Positions 26,879 to 36,661 are shown, numbered from the stretch's first letter. The stretch is 64,000 nucleotides of DNA from Cognatundibacterium luofuense (GCF_018139685.1 NZ_JAGSPN010000004.1:236858-300857); one strand, 5' to 3'. Program-made: numbers and translations. Notes: generated by a model from the letters alone, not told the origin.

Positions 26879-28462
26879 ATGATGTCTGCGACAGCATCCG
26901 CGCCGCCTGTACAACGCAGCGGCAACGCCCCGCCAGCCACGACAGCCATCACCGTGCGCAGACCGGTGTGGGTGGCTGTCTGCCTGCCGCAGCTGGGGAT
27001 GGAAGCTTTTTTTCCGCGCAGCGAGTGGCTGCACAGCCCGCAAGCCATCGTAATTATGGAACAGCAGCGGAGCTGGCTGATGAATCCGGCCGCCATACAA
27101 GCAGGTGTGCGCAGCGGCATGCGCCGTGCCGGCATCACTTTATTGTGCGAAGACGCCCGTTTTCAGCAGCGCGAACCGGCCAGAGAACAACAGTTACTGC
27201 AACAGTGCGCCGAAGTATTGCTGCAGTTCACCCCTTCGGTGTGCATGATGTCTCCAGCCACCGTGCTGATGGATGTGACCGCCAGTCTGCGCCTGTTCGG
27301 TGGCATACGCCTGTTACGCCAGCGCATACGGCATGTGCTGGCAGCGCTGGATGTCAGCGCCTGTATTGCGATTGCACCGGTGGCCATGGCCGCTGCTTTA
27401 CTGGCACGCCATGCTGCCAGTCGTGGCAGACAGAATGCGCTGTGCTTATCGCCGCAACGTCTGCCCGCCCGTTTAGACCGCTTACCGGTGCATGCTTTAT
27501 TGCAGGCTGCGCCGTATGTATCGCTACTGGAAGGCATCGCCTGTCACAAGCTCGGGGACTTACGCCGCCTGCCGCGCGCCGGTTTGCAGCGCCGTACCAG
27601 TGCGGCTTTGCTACAGGAATCTGACCAGTTATACGGCGAACGGCCAGCGCCGCTGGTCTGGCATGTGGAAGCGGAACACTGCGAATTCACGCAGGAATTG
27701 CCCGACCGGATGGAACGCAGCGACCAGTTACAGCCGTATCTGCAACGCTTACTAACCCGTTTATGCAGCTGGCTGCAACGCCGCCAGCTTGCCACCAGCG
27801 CACTGATCATTCGTTTGCCATATGAACGCGGCCGTCAGGCAATTGATCCGGCAGTGCTGACACTGGAACTGACTTCCGCAGGCTGGCAAATGGCAGATTT
27901 CTGGCCGCTGCTCACAGAAAAACTCGCGCTGCTCAGTCTCAGCCATCCCGTGATTGCCCTGCATCTGCAAGTGCCGCAAACGCAGGCGCTGCCTGCTGGC
28001 AATGGCGATTTGTTTCCGGATGCCGGAGTGCAGACGGCAGATCATCAGCGCCTGTTAGCTTTGCTGGCTACGCGCCTCGGTGCGGATCAGGTATGCCGTC
28101 CTGCACATTCGGATGAACATTTACCGGAACGGGCCAATCAGTGGGTTTCTGTGATGCAGCCCGTGTCTGCCCGTCAGCGCCGCCAGATCAGCGACCACAC
28201 AACGGCACTGTACCGCCCCGCGTGGTTGCTGGCACAACCGCAAGCTTTAAGCCTGCGCGATGAAAAACCCTGGTGGCACGGGCCTTTGCAGATTATCTCT
28301 GCCGCAGAACGGGTGGAAACCGGCTGGTGGAGCGAACACGCCGGTCTGCGTGACTATTTCATCGCCGTTGGCAGCAACTATGTGCAGTACTGGATTTTCC
28401 GGGAGCGGCCTTTGCATGCAGGCGATATCAGCCGCTGGTATTTGCACGGAGTATTCGGATGA
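26879..28462 (+). CDS. imuB: Inactive Y-family polymerase ImuB
   Basis: A 527-residue Y-family polymerase homologue. Where active enzymes have an aspartate-rich first motif, this one reads WVAVCLPQLGMEAFFPRSEW, so catalysis is not expected; ImuB acts as the hub that links DnaE2 to the sliding clamp. The palm/finger pattern continues with MNPAAIQAGVRSGM and DVTASLRLFGG. The start is one of two adjacent ATGs at 26879/26882, 10 bp after imuA. Its stop overlaps dnaE2 by 4 bp. Confidence 0.88.
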   Translation: MMSATASAPPVQRSGNAPPATTAITVRRPVWVAVCLPQLGMEAFFPRSEWLHSPQAIVIMEQQRSWLMNPAAIQAGVRSGMRRAGITLLCEDARFQQREPAREQQLLQQCAEVLLQFTPSVCMMSPATVLMDVTASLRLFGGIRLLRQRIRHVLAALDVSACIAIAPVAMAAALLARHAASRGRQNALCLSPQRLPARLDRLPVHALLQAAPYVSLLEGIACHKLGDLRRLPRAGLQRRTSAALLQESDQLYGERPAPLVWHVEAEHCEFTQELPDRMERSDQLQPYLQRLLTRLCSWLQRRQLATSALIIRLPYERGRQAIDPAVLTLELTSAGWQMADFWPLLTEKLALLSLSHPVIALHLQVPQTQALPAGNGDLFPDAGVQTADHQRLLALLATRLGADQVCRPAHSDEHLPERANQWVSVMQPVSARQRRQISDHTTALYRPAWLLAQPQALSLRDEKPWWHGPLQIISAAERVETGWWSEHAGLRDYFIAVGSNYVQYWIFRERPLHAGDISRWYLHGVFG

Positions 28463-31400
28463 GCCGCGAACGCCCGCTACTGCCGGATTACGCAGAACTG
28501 TTCTGCCTCAGTAATTTCAGTTTTCTGGAAGGTGCATCGCATGCAGCCGAACTGGTGCAACGCGCGGCAGAACTCGGCTACCGCGCACTGGCAATCACCG
28601 ATGAATGCTCAGTAGCCGGTGTGGTACGGGCGCATGATGCCCTGCGCAGTTACAGCCAGCAATATCACCGTGGTTTGCTGAATCCGCAAAGCCGCAGCGA
28701 AGACGGCACGCCGGACGCTGCTTTTCCGCCGCCGCAATTGCTGATCGGCAGTTATTTCCGGCTGGACGATGACGACCCCGCGCTGGCCGGTATGACGCTG
28801 GTCGTGATTGCGCAAGACCGCATCGCTTACGGCCATTTGTGCGAACTGATTACGCTGGGCCGCAGCCGTTGCAGCAAGGGCAGTTACCGCCTGCACAGCA
28901 CGGATTTTTCTGCGCCGCCGGAAGATCTCAGCCATTTACGCGCCCTGCCCGGCTGCCATGTGATTCTGATTCCCGCTTATCCGGCAGAACCTGCGCAACT
29001 GGCGCAGCAAGCAGTCTGGCTGAAAAACCTTTTCGGCAATCGCGGCTGGATGGGCCTGCATTTACCGCTGCAACAAGCAGACGATTACCAGCAACAGCAT
29101 GTACAGCATATCGCGCAGGAACACGGCTTGCGCGTGGTGGCGGTTGGTCACGTGCTGATGCATGTGCGCTCACGCAAACCCTTGCAGGACACCTTAAGCG
29201 CCATCCGCCACAATCTGCCATTACAGGAATGCGGCCACTTGCTGCAACCGAATGCTGAACAGCATTTGCGCTCGCGTTTTCGTCTGAGCCGCATCTACAG
29301 CGCCGACGCGCTGGCTGCTACCGTCGCACTGGCCGAAAGCTGCCATTTCAGTCTGGACAGCCTGCGTTATGAATATCCGGATGAACTGGTACCAGCCGGA
29401 TTCACGCCCGAAACCTATCTGCGCAGTGAAGTGTATGCCGGTGCGCATCAGCGTTACCCGCAAGGCATCAGCGCCCGTCTGCTGAACCGTATCGAATACG
29501 AACTGGCGCTGATTCACGAACTCTCGTATGAAGCCTATTTTCTGACGGTGTACGACATCGTGCGTTTTGCGCGTGAGCAAGGCATTTTGTGTCAGGGACG
29601 CGGCTCAGCGGCGAACTCGGTGGTGTGCTACTGCCTGCATGTGACCGAAGTCAATCCTGAAGTGAATACCCTGCTGTTTGAACGCTTTATCTCGCGCGAG
29701 CGCGGCGAACCGCCCGATATTGACGTGGATTTTGAACACCAGCGGCGCGAAGAAGTGATTCAGTACATTTACCGTAAATACGGCCGCCGCCGTGCCGCGC
29801 TGGCCGCCGCAGTACACACTTTCCGCGCCCGTGGTGCGCTGCGTGAAACCGGCAAGGCGCTGGGGATTGATCCCGATCTGATCGATCAGGTCGCCCGCTC
29901 ACAACGCTGGTTCGACAGCCGCGACGACTTCGCGCTGCGGCTGGCGGAATGCGGCTTACAGGCAAACAGTACGGTGGCGCAACGCTGGATTGCGCTGACC
30001 TGGCAACTGATGGGCTTTCCGCGCCATTTATCGCAACACACCGGCGGCTTTGTGATTGCGCGCGATCGCTTATCGCGGCTGGTGCCGGTAGAAAACGCCG
30101 CCATGCCGGAACGCTCCGTCATTCAGTGGGACAAAGATGATCTGGAAGCACTGGGCTTACTCAAGGTCGATGTGCTGGCGCTGGGCATGCTCAGCATGAT
30201 CCGTCGCGCCCTCGATATGATGGCCTGCTTCCCCGGCAAACCCGCCAGACTGCAGGACATTCCGCGCGAAGACCCCGCCACTTACGCCATGATTTGCCGC
30301 GCCGATACCATCGGCGTGTTCCAGATCGAATCGCGCGCCCAGATGAGCATGCTGCCGCGCCTGCAACCGCAAACGTTTTACGATCTGGTGGTGCAGGTCG
30401 CAATTGTGCGCCCCGGCCCGATACAGGGCGGCATGGTGCATCCTTACCTGCGCCGCCGTCAGGGGCTGGAAGAAATCGAACATTACCCGAACCCCGGCAT
30501 GCAGGAAGCACTGGAACGCACGCTCGGCGTACCGATTTTTCAGGAACAAGTCATGCAGATTGCCATGGCCGCCGCCGACTTCACGCCCGGCGAAGCCGAT
30601 CAGCTGCGCCGCGCCATGGCAGCATGGAAACGCAAAGGCGGACTGGAAGGATTTCATGAACGCATCGTCAGCCGCATGGTACACAACGGTTATGACGCCG
30701 CCTTTGCCGAACGCATTTTTGAACAAATGAAAGGCTTCGGCGATTACGGTTTTCCCGAAAGCCACGCCGCCAGCTTTGCGATTCTGGCGTATTTAAGCAG
30801 CTGGATAAAATGCCATGAACCGGCAATTTTTTTATGCGCGCTGCTGAACTCGCAACCCATGGGTTTTTACAGCCCCTCGCAACTGGTACAGGATGCGCGC
30901 CGCCACCGCGTGCATGTGCTGCCCGCCGATGTCAGCGACAGCGAATGGGACAGCAGCCTGCGCACGCCGCATCCGGACAATTCCTCGCAACCCGCTGTAC
31001 GGCTGGGTTTATCGCTGATCAGCGGCCTTTCTGCCGATTGCGCCCGCCGCATCAGCCACGCACGCGCACAAGCGCCGTTTGCCGATGTACCGGATCTGGC
31101 GCAGCGCGCCCGCTTAAACCGCCACGAACTGCAATGTCTGGCCCATGCGGATGCCCTGCACAGTCTGGCCGGACACCGGCGGCAGGCACTGTGGCAAGCC
31201 AGCGCCGCCGTCGCCAGCAAAGATTTGCTGCAACAAAGCCCCGTCCCCGAAACCGCACTGCAACTGCGCGCCCCCGGACTGGCAGAACAAATCCGGCAAG
31301 ACTACGCCGCACAAGGCTTCAGCCTGCGCAGCCATCCGCTGGCGCTGCTGCGCAAAGCCCTGCGCGAACAGGGTTTTCAGGCTGCCGCTGTATTACAGGA

Positions 31401-31695
31401 TTACCGCCACGGACAAGTCGCCAAAGCCTGCGGACTGGTCACCGTGCGCCAGCGCCCCGGCACTGCAAAAGGCGTGTTGTTTATGACACTGGAAGATGAA
31501 AGCGGTACGGTCAACATCATCGTCTGGCCCGCCGTATTTGAACGCCAGCGCCGCGAAGCCCTGCACGCCAGCCTGCTCGCCGTGCACGGCGTATGGCAAT
31601 ACCAGAACGGCGTCCGCCACCTGATCGCCGGCCGCCTAGAAGACCTCAGCCACTGGCTGCAATCCCTGACCACCCACAGCCGCGATTTCTGCTGA
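28459..31695 (+). CDS. dnaE2: Error-prone DNA polymerase DnaE2 (ImuC)
   Basis: A 1078-residue C-family polymerase for SOS-induced translesion synthesis. An N-terminal PHP domain begins AELFCLSNFSFLEGASHAAE. The polymerase core shows CQGRGSAANSVVCYCL with ERGEPPDIDVDFEHQRREEV carrying the catalytic aspartates, then FPESHAASFAILAYLSSWIK. The C-terminus has an OB-fold segment (VRQRPGTAKGVLFMTLEDES). The start overlaps the imuB stop. Length is typical of DnaE2, shorter than the replicative DnaE1. Confidence 0.95.
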   Translation: MSRERPLLPDYAELFCLSNFSFLEGASHAAELVQRAAELGYRALAITDECSVAGVVRAHDALRSYSQQYHRGLLNPQSRSEDGTPDAAFPPPQLLIGSYFRLDDDDPALAGMTLVVIAQDRIAYGHLCELITLGRSRCSKGSYRLHSTDFSAPPEDLSHLRALPGCHVILIPAYPAEPAQLAQQAVWLKNLFGNRGWMGLHLPLQQADDYQQQHVQHIAQEHGLRVVAVGHVLMHVRSRKPLQDTLSAIRHNLPLQECGHLLQPNAEQHLRSRFRLSRIYSADALAATVALAESCHFSLDSLRYEYPDELVPAGFTPETYLRSEVYAGAHQRYPQGISARLLNRIEYELALIHELSYEAYFLTVYDIVRFAREQGILCQGRGSAANSVVCYCLHVTEVNPEVNTLLFERFISRERGEPPDIDVDFEHQRREEVIQYIYRKYGRRRAALAAAVHTFRARGALRETGKALGIDPDLIDQVARSQRWFDSRDDFALRLAECGLQANSTVAQRWIALTWQLMGFPRHLSQHTGGFVIARDRLSRLVPVENAAMPERSVIQWDKDDLEALGLLKVDVLALGMLSMIRRALDMMACFPGKPARLQDIPREDPATYAMICRADTIGVFQIESRAQMSMLPRLQPQTFYDLVVQVAIVRPGPIQGGMVHPYLRRRQGLEEIEHYPNPGMQEALERTLGVPIFQEQVMQIAMAAADFTPGEADQLRRAMAAWKRKGGLEGFHERIVSRMVHNGYDAAFAERIFEQMKGFGDYGFPESHAASFAILAYLSSWIKCHEPAIFLCALLNSQPMGFYSPSQLVQDARRHRVHVLPADVSDSEWDSSLRTPHPDNSSQPAVRLGLSLISGLSADCARRISHARAQAPFADVPDLAQRARLNRHELQCLAHADALHSLAGHRRQALWQASAAVASKDLLQQSPVPETALQLRAPGLAEQIRQDYAAQGFSLRSHPLALLRKALREQGFQAAAVLQDYRHGQVAKACGLVTVRQRPGTAKGVLFMTLEDESGTVNIIVWPAVFERQRREALHASLLAVHGVWQYQNGVRHLIAGRLEDLSHWLQSLTTHSRDFC

Positions 31696-31711
31696 AAACC
31701 CGCCAAAATAC

Positions 31712-31803
31712 CCTCAAATGCGGATTCCGGCACAGCGATCCGGCGGTCGTCGGCAGAAAGTCCGGGCTTCGGAAAATATCAGATACGGAGATTGGCACAA
31801 CAA
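31712..31803 (-). repeat. Dispersed repeat R, copy R5
   Basis: Minus orientation. The core CGGACTTTCTGCCGACGACC is followed by GCCGGATCGCTGTGCCGG and the right end ATCCGCATTTGAG. It sits just after dnaE2 and 18 bp before the end of the membrane-protein cluster. Confidence 0.85.
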
Positions 31804-31820
31804 TGTTGTGTTTCTCACTA

Positions 31821-32405
31821 TTACTCAGGCGCAACTGACATCAGCGACAGCATGAATAAAAGAACACTCCGATTCAGAAAATTAAACAGCAGTCCGTAAC
31901 AAAAGCCTCTCAAAGTGAGTTGATGCTTGAGCACCAGACTGGCTAAAACAAAGAAGAATGGTAGTTCTATCAAGGCATTCCAATGCCCATAACAGTAAAA
32001 ATAAGCAGAAGACCCCGCAACACCAATCAGCAAACACTGTAAAAATGCCGGCAATCTGGTGCGGGCAAAGAAATTCAACATCGTAAATACGACGAAAAAT
32101 TCAAACAATGGAAAGGAATATAAGAATAAATTTTCACTCCAATCTGGCAGTGACGAAAAAGACTTGCTGATCACAATAGCGGGCACTTTTTCAAGTGAAT
32201 TGATGGATTCTTCAGGGTTGATTAATACACAAAGAATAAACCATATAAGCCGCGAATATGTAAAAACAGCCCACTTCGCCATTACCTCCAAAGTAGGATT
32301 AGGCCAGTTTAGTGGTGGAAAAATAATGCGAAATTTTTTTATCAGAAAAGAGAAAAAAACTGATCTACGGCTGAAATATTCCATAAAAATAAAAAATAAA
32401 ATCAA
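31821..32405 (-). CDS. Membrane protein A', degenerate CPBP-like paralogue
   Basis: A 194-residue hydrophobic protein with about five membrane segments. A TTG start at 32405 is preferred because AAGGA lies 5 bases upstream; an ATG at residue 8 is the alternative. It shares with the protein at 33527 the pattern WPN...E-x-x-x-KW near the start, a Glu at 102 in SFPLFEFFVVF, GSSAYFYCYGHWNALIELPF and a final FLNRSVLLFML segment. The CPBP histidines are missing, so proteolysis is not expected. AT-rich like its three neighbours, with a 6-bp gap to the upstream gene. Confidence 0.6.
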   Translation of the reverse strand: MILFFIFMEYFSRRSVFFSFLIKKFRIIFPPLNWPNPTLEVMAKWAVFTYSRLIWFILCVLINPEESINSLEKVPAIVISKSFSSLPDWSENLFLYSFPLFEFFVVFTMLNFFARTRLPAFLQCLLIGVAGSSAYFYCYGHWNALIELPFFFVLASLVLKHQLTLRGFCYGLLFNFLNRSVLLFMLSLMSVAPE

Positions 32406-32411
32406 AATTCC

Positions 32412-32936
32412 TTAAGGCATACGCTCTATGCAAACTGCAATCAAAAAAATTGTGCCATTCCAAAGAGCATGAAAACAAACTGTCCGGATATAGGCATTTA
32501 TTGAATGATACCAGTTCAGATAGATTCCAGCCTGAAGAGAAAAAGACAAAATTGCATGTATCCCCAGCCATCCAAACAAAAAAATATGGAGTCCACCAAA
32601 CAAAAAACCGAAACTAAGGGAAATCAATAAATCATTCATTCGAAAAAATTGGCATAAACGGCAGTACAGCGCCATCAAAGCATTTTCAATCAGTGGCGAA
32701 ATTACTACAAGCATTACAAAACCGAGGAAATTTGTGCTTCTGGTTTCATGGGTATCACTTAAAGTATTTGGATCAGAAGAATCGCCAATTGCAAAAAATG
32801 AAAAACCAATGCTATAAGTAAGAACAAACAAAACACAGAATTTAATAATCAATTCTGTGTACCAGCGCTGCCCCGGCGTTAAAAAACAATATCTCAAAAA
32901 CAAAATTACTTTATCAGGCGCAAACATTAATTTCAC
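32412..32936 (-). CDS. CPBP intramembrane metalloprotease-like protein B'
   Basis: A 174-residue protein with five to six hydrophobic segments. It fits the CPBP (CAAX protease/bacteriocin-processing) family: E84 in PLIENALMALYCR (Glu-Asn instead of the usual Glu-Glu, with the Arg at 93), H117 in FLFGGLHIF (F-x-x-x-H), and H156/N160 in FHALWN. Family members cleave prenylated or leader peptides, or protect against bacteriocins. It is paralogous to the gene at 32961 (shared PG-x-x-W...E-x-x-x-K start and the three motifs). Substrate unknown. Confidence 0.65.
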   Translation of the reverse strand: MKLMFAPDKVILFLRYCFLTPGQRWYTELIIKFCVLFVLTYSIGFSFFAIGDSSDPNTLSDTHETRSTNFLGFVMLVVISPLIENALMALYCRLCQFFRMNDLLISLSFGFLFGGLHIFLFGWLGIHAILSFSLQAGIYLNWYHSINAYIRTVCFHALWNGTIFLIAVCIERMP

Positions 32937-32960
32937 AAAAAAATTTCCTCACAAAAAAAA

Positions 32961-33518
32961 TCAACCCACCCAATACTCAAAGAAACGTCCGAACAACATA
33001 AGAAAGACAGTCACATTAAAATTCCACAGTCCGTGAAATAAAAGAATAATTAAAAAAGCATTTTTTGAACGGTACCAACTAAGATACATCCCCGTCATTA
33101 TCCAAAAAGAAAAAATTGAATGGATATAAGAAATATTATGCTCAATAATATGGAGGCCACCGAATAGCAACCCCCAAAGAAAAACCGTCCAAAAATCCCG
33201 AATATGAAACCGTACAGCGAAACGGCATACCAACATCAGCAACACATTTTCGACAAAGGCACCACCTATAAACGGGGGGATTAACTCACGAAGAAAAAAA
33301 AGGAGATTCCTTTCTTCAAATGCAAATTGCCACATATCAACGGAAACACCACCAAATACGAAAATACAATGTAAGACTCCCTGAACTACGCTATACACGC
33401 AATATTTAATTGCAAATTCCTGCTGCCACGTTTTCCCTGGCATTAAGAAGCAAAAAGTAAAAATGCGATGAAATTCTTTCAAAAAAGAAAATACAAAAAC
33501 TGGCAAAGCAATCTTCAT
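32961..33518 (-). CDS. CPBP intramembrane metalloprotease-like protein B
   Basis: A 185-residue membrane protein with the ATG at 33518, chosen because MKIALPVFVF...FLMPGKTW lines up with the start of its paralogue at 32412. An earlier in-frame start would lie inside the preceding gene. Motifs are E90 in FVENVLLMLVCR (Arg 99), H123 in LLFGGLHII and H162/N166 in FHGLWN. As in B', the second Glu of the usual EExxxR is Asn. It begins 9 bp upstream of the end of gene A in the sense of transcription order, so the pair is tightly packed. Confidence 0.65.
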   Translation of the reverse strand: MKIALPVFVFSFLKEFHRIFTFCFLMPGKTWQQEFAIKYCVYSVVQGVLHCIFVFGGVSVDMWQFAFEERNLLFFLRELIPPFIGGAFVENVLLMLVCRFAVRFHIRDFWTVFLWGLLFGGLHIIEHNISYIHSIFSFWIMTGMYLSWYRSKNAFLIILLFHGLWNFNVTVFLMLFGRFFEYWVG

Positions 33519-33526
33519 AAAAATAT

Positions 33527-34069
33527 TCAGGAAAAAGTAGCCTCTGGAAAATAAAGCATTCTGTACATCGCTAACAGCGCCAGTAATTGAATTGCCCGTG
33601 TCAGCCATAAAATCACCAGAACATCGCGGAATGCGGACATGTTCTGCTTTTCTTTGTTTACGATAGTTGCGAGCAGTACCATGAACGGCACTTCGATCAG
33701 TGCGGTCAATTCACCAAAGTAATAAACATAAGCACTCCCCAGCACCACACCAGTCAGCGCGTGCTGAAGCCCTAGCTTTACAGGAAGTCTGCTGGTAACA
33801 CGCGCCGATACGAGTACGATCAGGGCCTCAATCACCGGATATGGCAGCAAGTAAGCGTAAAAAGCCCAGTCCGTCCAGTCCGTGTCAAAATCCAGCGGCA
33901 TCGCGTAACCGGCGATCGCTGGCGCAAATCCAAACCACAGTAACAGCCAGTAAAAACGGAAGACGGTAAAAAATACCCACTTAGCAGTCATTTCAGCCAA
34001 ACGGTTTGGCCAGTCGAACGAATACAGGAGCGGGAATCGTGAGGAAGAAGGAATTTCAGTATTTTGCAT
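33527..34069 (-). CDS. Membrane protein A, degenerate CPBP-like paralogue
   Basis: A 180-residue hydrophobic protein, first of four minus-strand genes. The ATG at 34069 (MQNTEIPSSSRFPLLYSFDW) has a GGAGG-poor but plausible leader. E81 and R90 in YPVIEALIVLVSAR line up with motif 1 of the CPBP neighbours, but the motif 2 histidine is Tyr 114 (GSAYVYYFGE) and motif 3 lacks His, so it looks like a catalytically dead relative. The pattern of the second half (GSAY...TALIEVPF, LTRAIQLLALL) is shared with the gene at 31821. GC looks higher here than in the other three. Confidence 0.6.
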   Translation of the reverse strand: MQNTEIPSSSRFPLLYSFDWPNRLAEMTAKWVFFTVFRFYWLLLWFGFAPAIAGYAMPLDFDTDWTDWAFYAYLLPYPVIEALIVLVSARVTSRLPVKLGLQHALTGVVLGSAYVYYFGELTALIEVPFMVLLATIVNKEKQNMSAFRDVLVILWLTRAIQLLALLAMYRMLYFPEATFS

Positions 34070-34723
34070 AATTAGCAATAAAAATTGCGTGAGTACACCT
34101 GAGCGCACTCTGAAATAAAACGGAAAATTCAAAAAAATCCCGTTTCCGCAGGGGGATCAGCGGCGCGGTAACGGGGTAAGTGGGAGAGAAAAGCGTTTAA
34201 GAAAACCGTACAGAAGAGTTTGAGGACATCAGGGAAAACAACTTCACTAGCTGCGTTCGCAAAACAGCATCAACAACATCACAAAAAACACTGGCAAACA
34301 TACATTGAAACTTTACATTTTTTAACAATTGGCGCTCATCTTACTGATCAATTGCAAAATTGCATATAGGCAAACATAAACACTCTTCCCCTGTAATTAC
34401 AAATCACATGAAAAAATATCTCTAATTCATTGTTTTTAAATGATTAATCAGTTTTAGAGAAAATACTTTAAGTTTTTGCACAACAAGCAATTATTTCATC
34501 GAAGCAACATTACAATACGAAATGCCTGCCTCCCTTCCTCCTTTAGGCATCCCGTATCCGCCCATCCCCAAGCCCCGCAAAACTCACCGTCAAGCGCCGG
34601 ATTGCTGTGCTCAGCTGCGCAACATGCTAGTTTTCTGGCTGGTTTTGTTATGATTTTTGGATATTGTCTGCGGGGTATGCGCTGTGCCTGCCCTGCTTTG
34701 TTCAACCTGACTGGTGATTCCCG
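34070..34723. other. AT-rich intergenic region upstream of the CPBP cluster and SH3b gene
   Basis: About 650 bp without a supportable gene. The part 34300-34470 is strongly AT-rich and contains CAATTGCAAAATTGCAT, an imperfect inverted repeat, so promoters for the divergent genes may lie here. Repeat fragment R11 lies at 34594-34615. Confidence 0.5.
34594..34615 (+). repeat. Dispersed repeat R, fragment R11
   Basis: Only the right half remains: GCGCCGGATTGCTGTGCTCAG matches the segment GCCGGATTGCTGTGCTGA of the full copies. It lies on the far side of the membrane-protein cluster from R5. Confidence 0.55.
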
Positions 34724-36355
34724 ATGCGTAAATCCTGTTCTGTGCTGATCAGCACTGTGTTGATGGCCTTGCCTTTGCTGGCGAAGGCGGAGCCGCCGAA
34801 GCAGCCGCCGCGCTGGGTGAATGCGGATGATGTGCGGGTGCGCAGCGGGCCGTCGGCGGAGAAGGATGTGATCGGGCGGATGTCGCGCGGGACGGAGCTG
34901 ATTCTGAAAGCGCCGCCGTACGGGGATTTTTGTCTGATTGAAGGCGAAGGTTATTACGGCTATGTGGCTTGTCGTTTTCTGAGTGAGCAGAAAATCCTGC
35001 GTCCGGCCGCCGGAGTGAATGGCGTGGATGCGGCGCAGCGCTGGGTGAACGGGAATGGCGTGGTGCTGCGTGCCGCGCCGAACCGCGATGCGGAAGTGTT
35101 GCAACGCATGAGCCTGAACCGCGCGGTGAAGCTCAGTAATGAGCAAGCCGGAAATGGCTATTGTGAGGTGATGACTGCCGATGGCATCAAAGGTTTTACG
35201 GCTTGCCAGTATCTGAGCAATAAACAGGTGGTGCTGTCGCATATTCGCGGTGACCGATACGACAATCAGCCAGCGCATGCGGATTACAATCCGGAAAAAA
35301 TGTTCTGGCTGAATCCAAGCTGGCCGGCGCTGGAGCAGTACGTTGCTTATATCAAAGAGCGTAACCCGGACTTGCCGCCCGAAGGCCCGTGGCCACGCAA
35401 TGAAGCGTTGGAAAAAATGAAGGCGCATCTGGCGCTCGGCATACAGGGGGCGAAGCCGGAGCCAATGAAGGACTGGGATACGCTGAAGAAAAAAGCGCAG
35501 AAAGCCACAAAAGATGACACGCTGGAATTGCAGAATGCGATCGGTATCAGCGGCAGCTTACACGATACGATTTCCGCAGAAGGTGGTGCAGACCGCGTGC
35601 GCAATCTGGTGCTGGCGCTGGAGTTTCCGACGATCCAGCCTTCGTTGTTTCAGACGGAAGCGGAGCTTGCGCCACCTGCCAGCACAGCGAATATCAGCGG
35701 TCGTTTCGGCATTATTCACCGTTATGTGGTCACTCCGCGGCCTGTCAAAAAACCGAATCCTGACGAAGGCAGTTCCGCCGGTTACTACGATATGCTGGCG
35801 TACAGCACGGTGCTGGTAAAGCCGGTGCAGCAGCATTTGCTGTTCCGTAAAGGACAGATTCAGTCGCAGGCCAGTTATGTGAAACAAAAAGAAGTCTTGT
35901 GGCGCGATGTGGATGAACCTATGTGTCAGGGCTGGATTGCCGGATTCGGTATGGGCGATGCAGATCCCGCCATCTGGCGTTACTTCGACAGCGAAGCTGA
36001 TAAACAAGGCGGCAAACAGGCGCAAAAGGAAAGCCGAGCTCGTTTGCCAGCCGACAGTTTGCTGCGCTTTTATACGCCGTCAGCCTTGCCGCAGCAAATG
36101 GCTGTCGTCAGTGAAACCCGTGTTCCGATGGACAGAAAGAAAACCGGCTTCGTACAGGGCATACAACTGACCTATGACCTGAACGGCGATGGCATACCGG
36201 ATCTGGCAGTGTGGGAAGGCATGGGCAAAGGCCCCGGCCATCTGGGCGACATGAGTCCTTACGATGACCGCTGGTATCGCCTGTTTATGGTGAATATCGC
36301 CGGAAAATGGAAAATCCTGACCGCCGATCAGTTTGGCTATGGCTGCGGTTGCTGA
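34724..36355 (+). CDS. Secreted SH3b-domain protein
   Basis: A 543-residue protein with a signal peptide (MRKSCSVLISTVLMALPLLA-KAE). Two bacterial SH3 domains follow: PRWVNADDVRVRSGPSAEKD at about 30-90 and RWVNGNGVVLRAAPNRDAEV at about 105-165, each with the GxxL/V-R-xxP-x-x pattern. The remaining 370 residues have no domain I recognise; near the C-terminus QLTYDLNGDGIPDLAVWEG resembles a calcium-binding or FG-GAP-like D-x-[DN]-x-DG loop. Likely periplasmic, possibly binding peptidoglycan through the SH3b domains. It stands alone between R11 and R6. Confidence 0.7.
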   Translation: MRKSCSVLISTVLMALPLLAKAEPPKQPPRWVNADDVRVRSGPSAEKDVIGRMSRGTELILKAPPYGDFCLIEGEGYYGYVACRFLSEQKILRPAAGVNGVDAAQRWVNGNGVVLRAAPNRDAEVLQRMSLNRAVKLSNEQAGNGYCEVMTADGIKGFTACQYLSNKQVVLSHIRGDRYDNQPAHADYNPEKMFWLNPSWPALEQYVAYIKERNPDLPPEGPWPRNEALEKMKAHLALGIQGAKPEPMKDWDTLKKKAQKATKDDTLELQNAIGISGSLHDTISAEGGADRVRNLVLALEFPTIQPSLFQTEAELAPPASTANISGRFGIIHRYVVTPRPVKKPNPDEGSSAGYYDMLAYSTVLVKPVQQHLLFRKGQIQSQASYVKQKEVLWRDVDEPMCQGWIAGFGMGDADPAIWRYFDSEADKQGGKQAQKESRARLPADSLLRFYTPSALPQQMAVVSETRVPMDRKKTGFVQGIQLTYDLNGDGIPDLAVWEGMGKGPGHLGDMSPYDDRWYRLFMVNIAGKWKILTADQFGYGCGC

Positions 36356-36383
36356 GAGGATTCGGGCGATCAGCCCCCCTGCC

Positions 36384-36472
36384 CTGTGCAGCTATCGTCA
36401 TACGCCTGTTTTGCAGAGCCGGACTTTCTGCCGACGACCGCCGGATTGCTGTGCTGAACACCGCATTTGGGT
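36384..36472 (+). repeat. Dispersed repeat R, copy R6
   Basis: TGTGCAGCTATCGTCATACG forms the left part, then GGACTTTCTGCCGACGACC, GCCGGATTGCTGTGCTGA and ACCGCATTTGGG. It begins 29 bp after the SH3b stop. The rest of the gap to 36661 shows only a Shine-Dalgarno (AGGAAA) before the next gene. Confidence 0.85.
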
Positions 36473-36661
36473 GTTTCAGGCAGGTTTTCCGGCACCTTCA
36501 GACAGTTTTTGAAAGAAGTTCAGTAAAGCCATGTTCCCGACAAGACATAAGCCGATGCTGAAAACATAGGATAATAGGCGCCCTTACGAAGTAAAGCCGC
36601 GTCTGCCACGCTGACTGGCTGGTCTTACGTCAATACATCGCAATTCAATCAAGGAAATACC

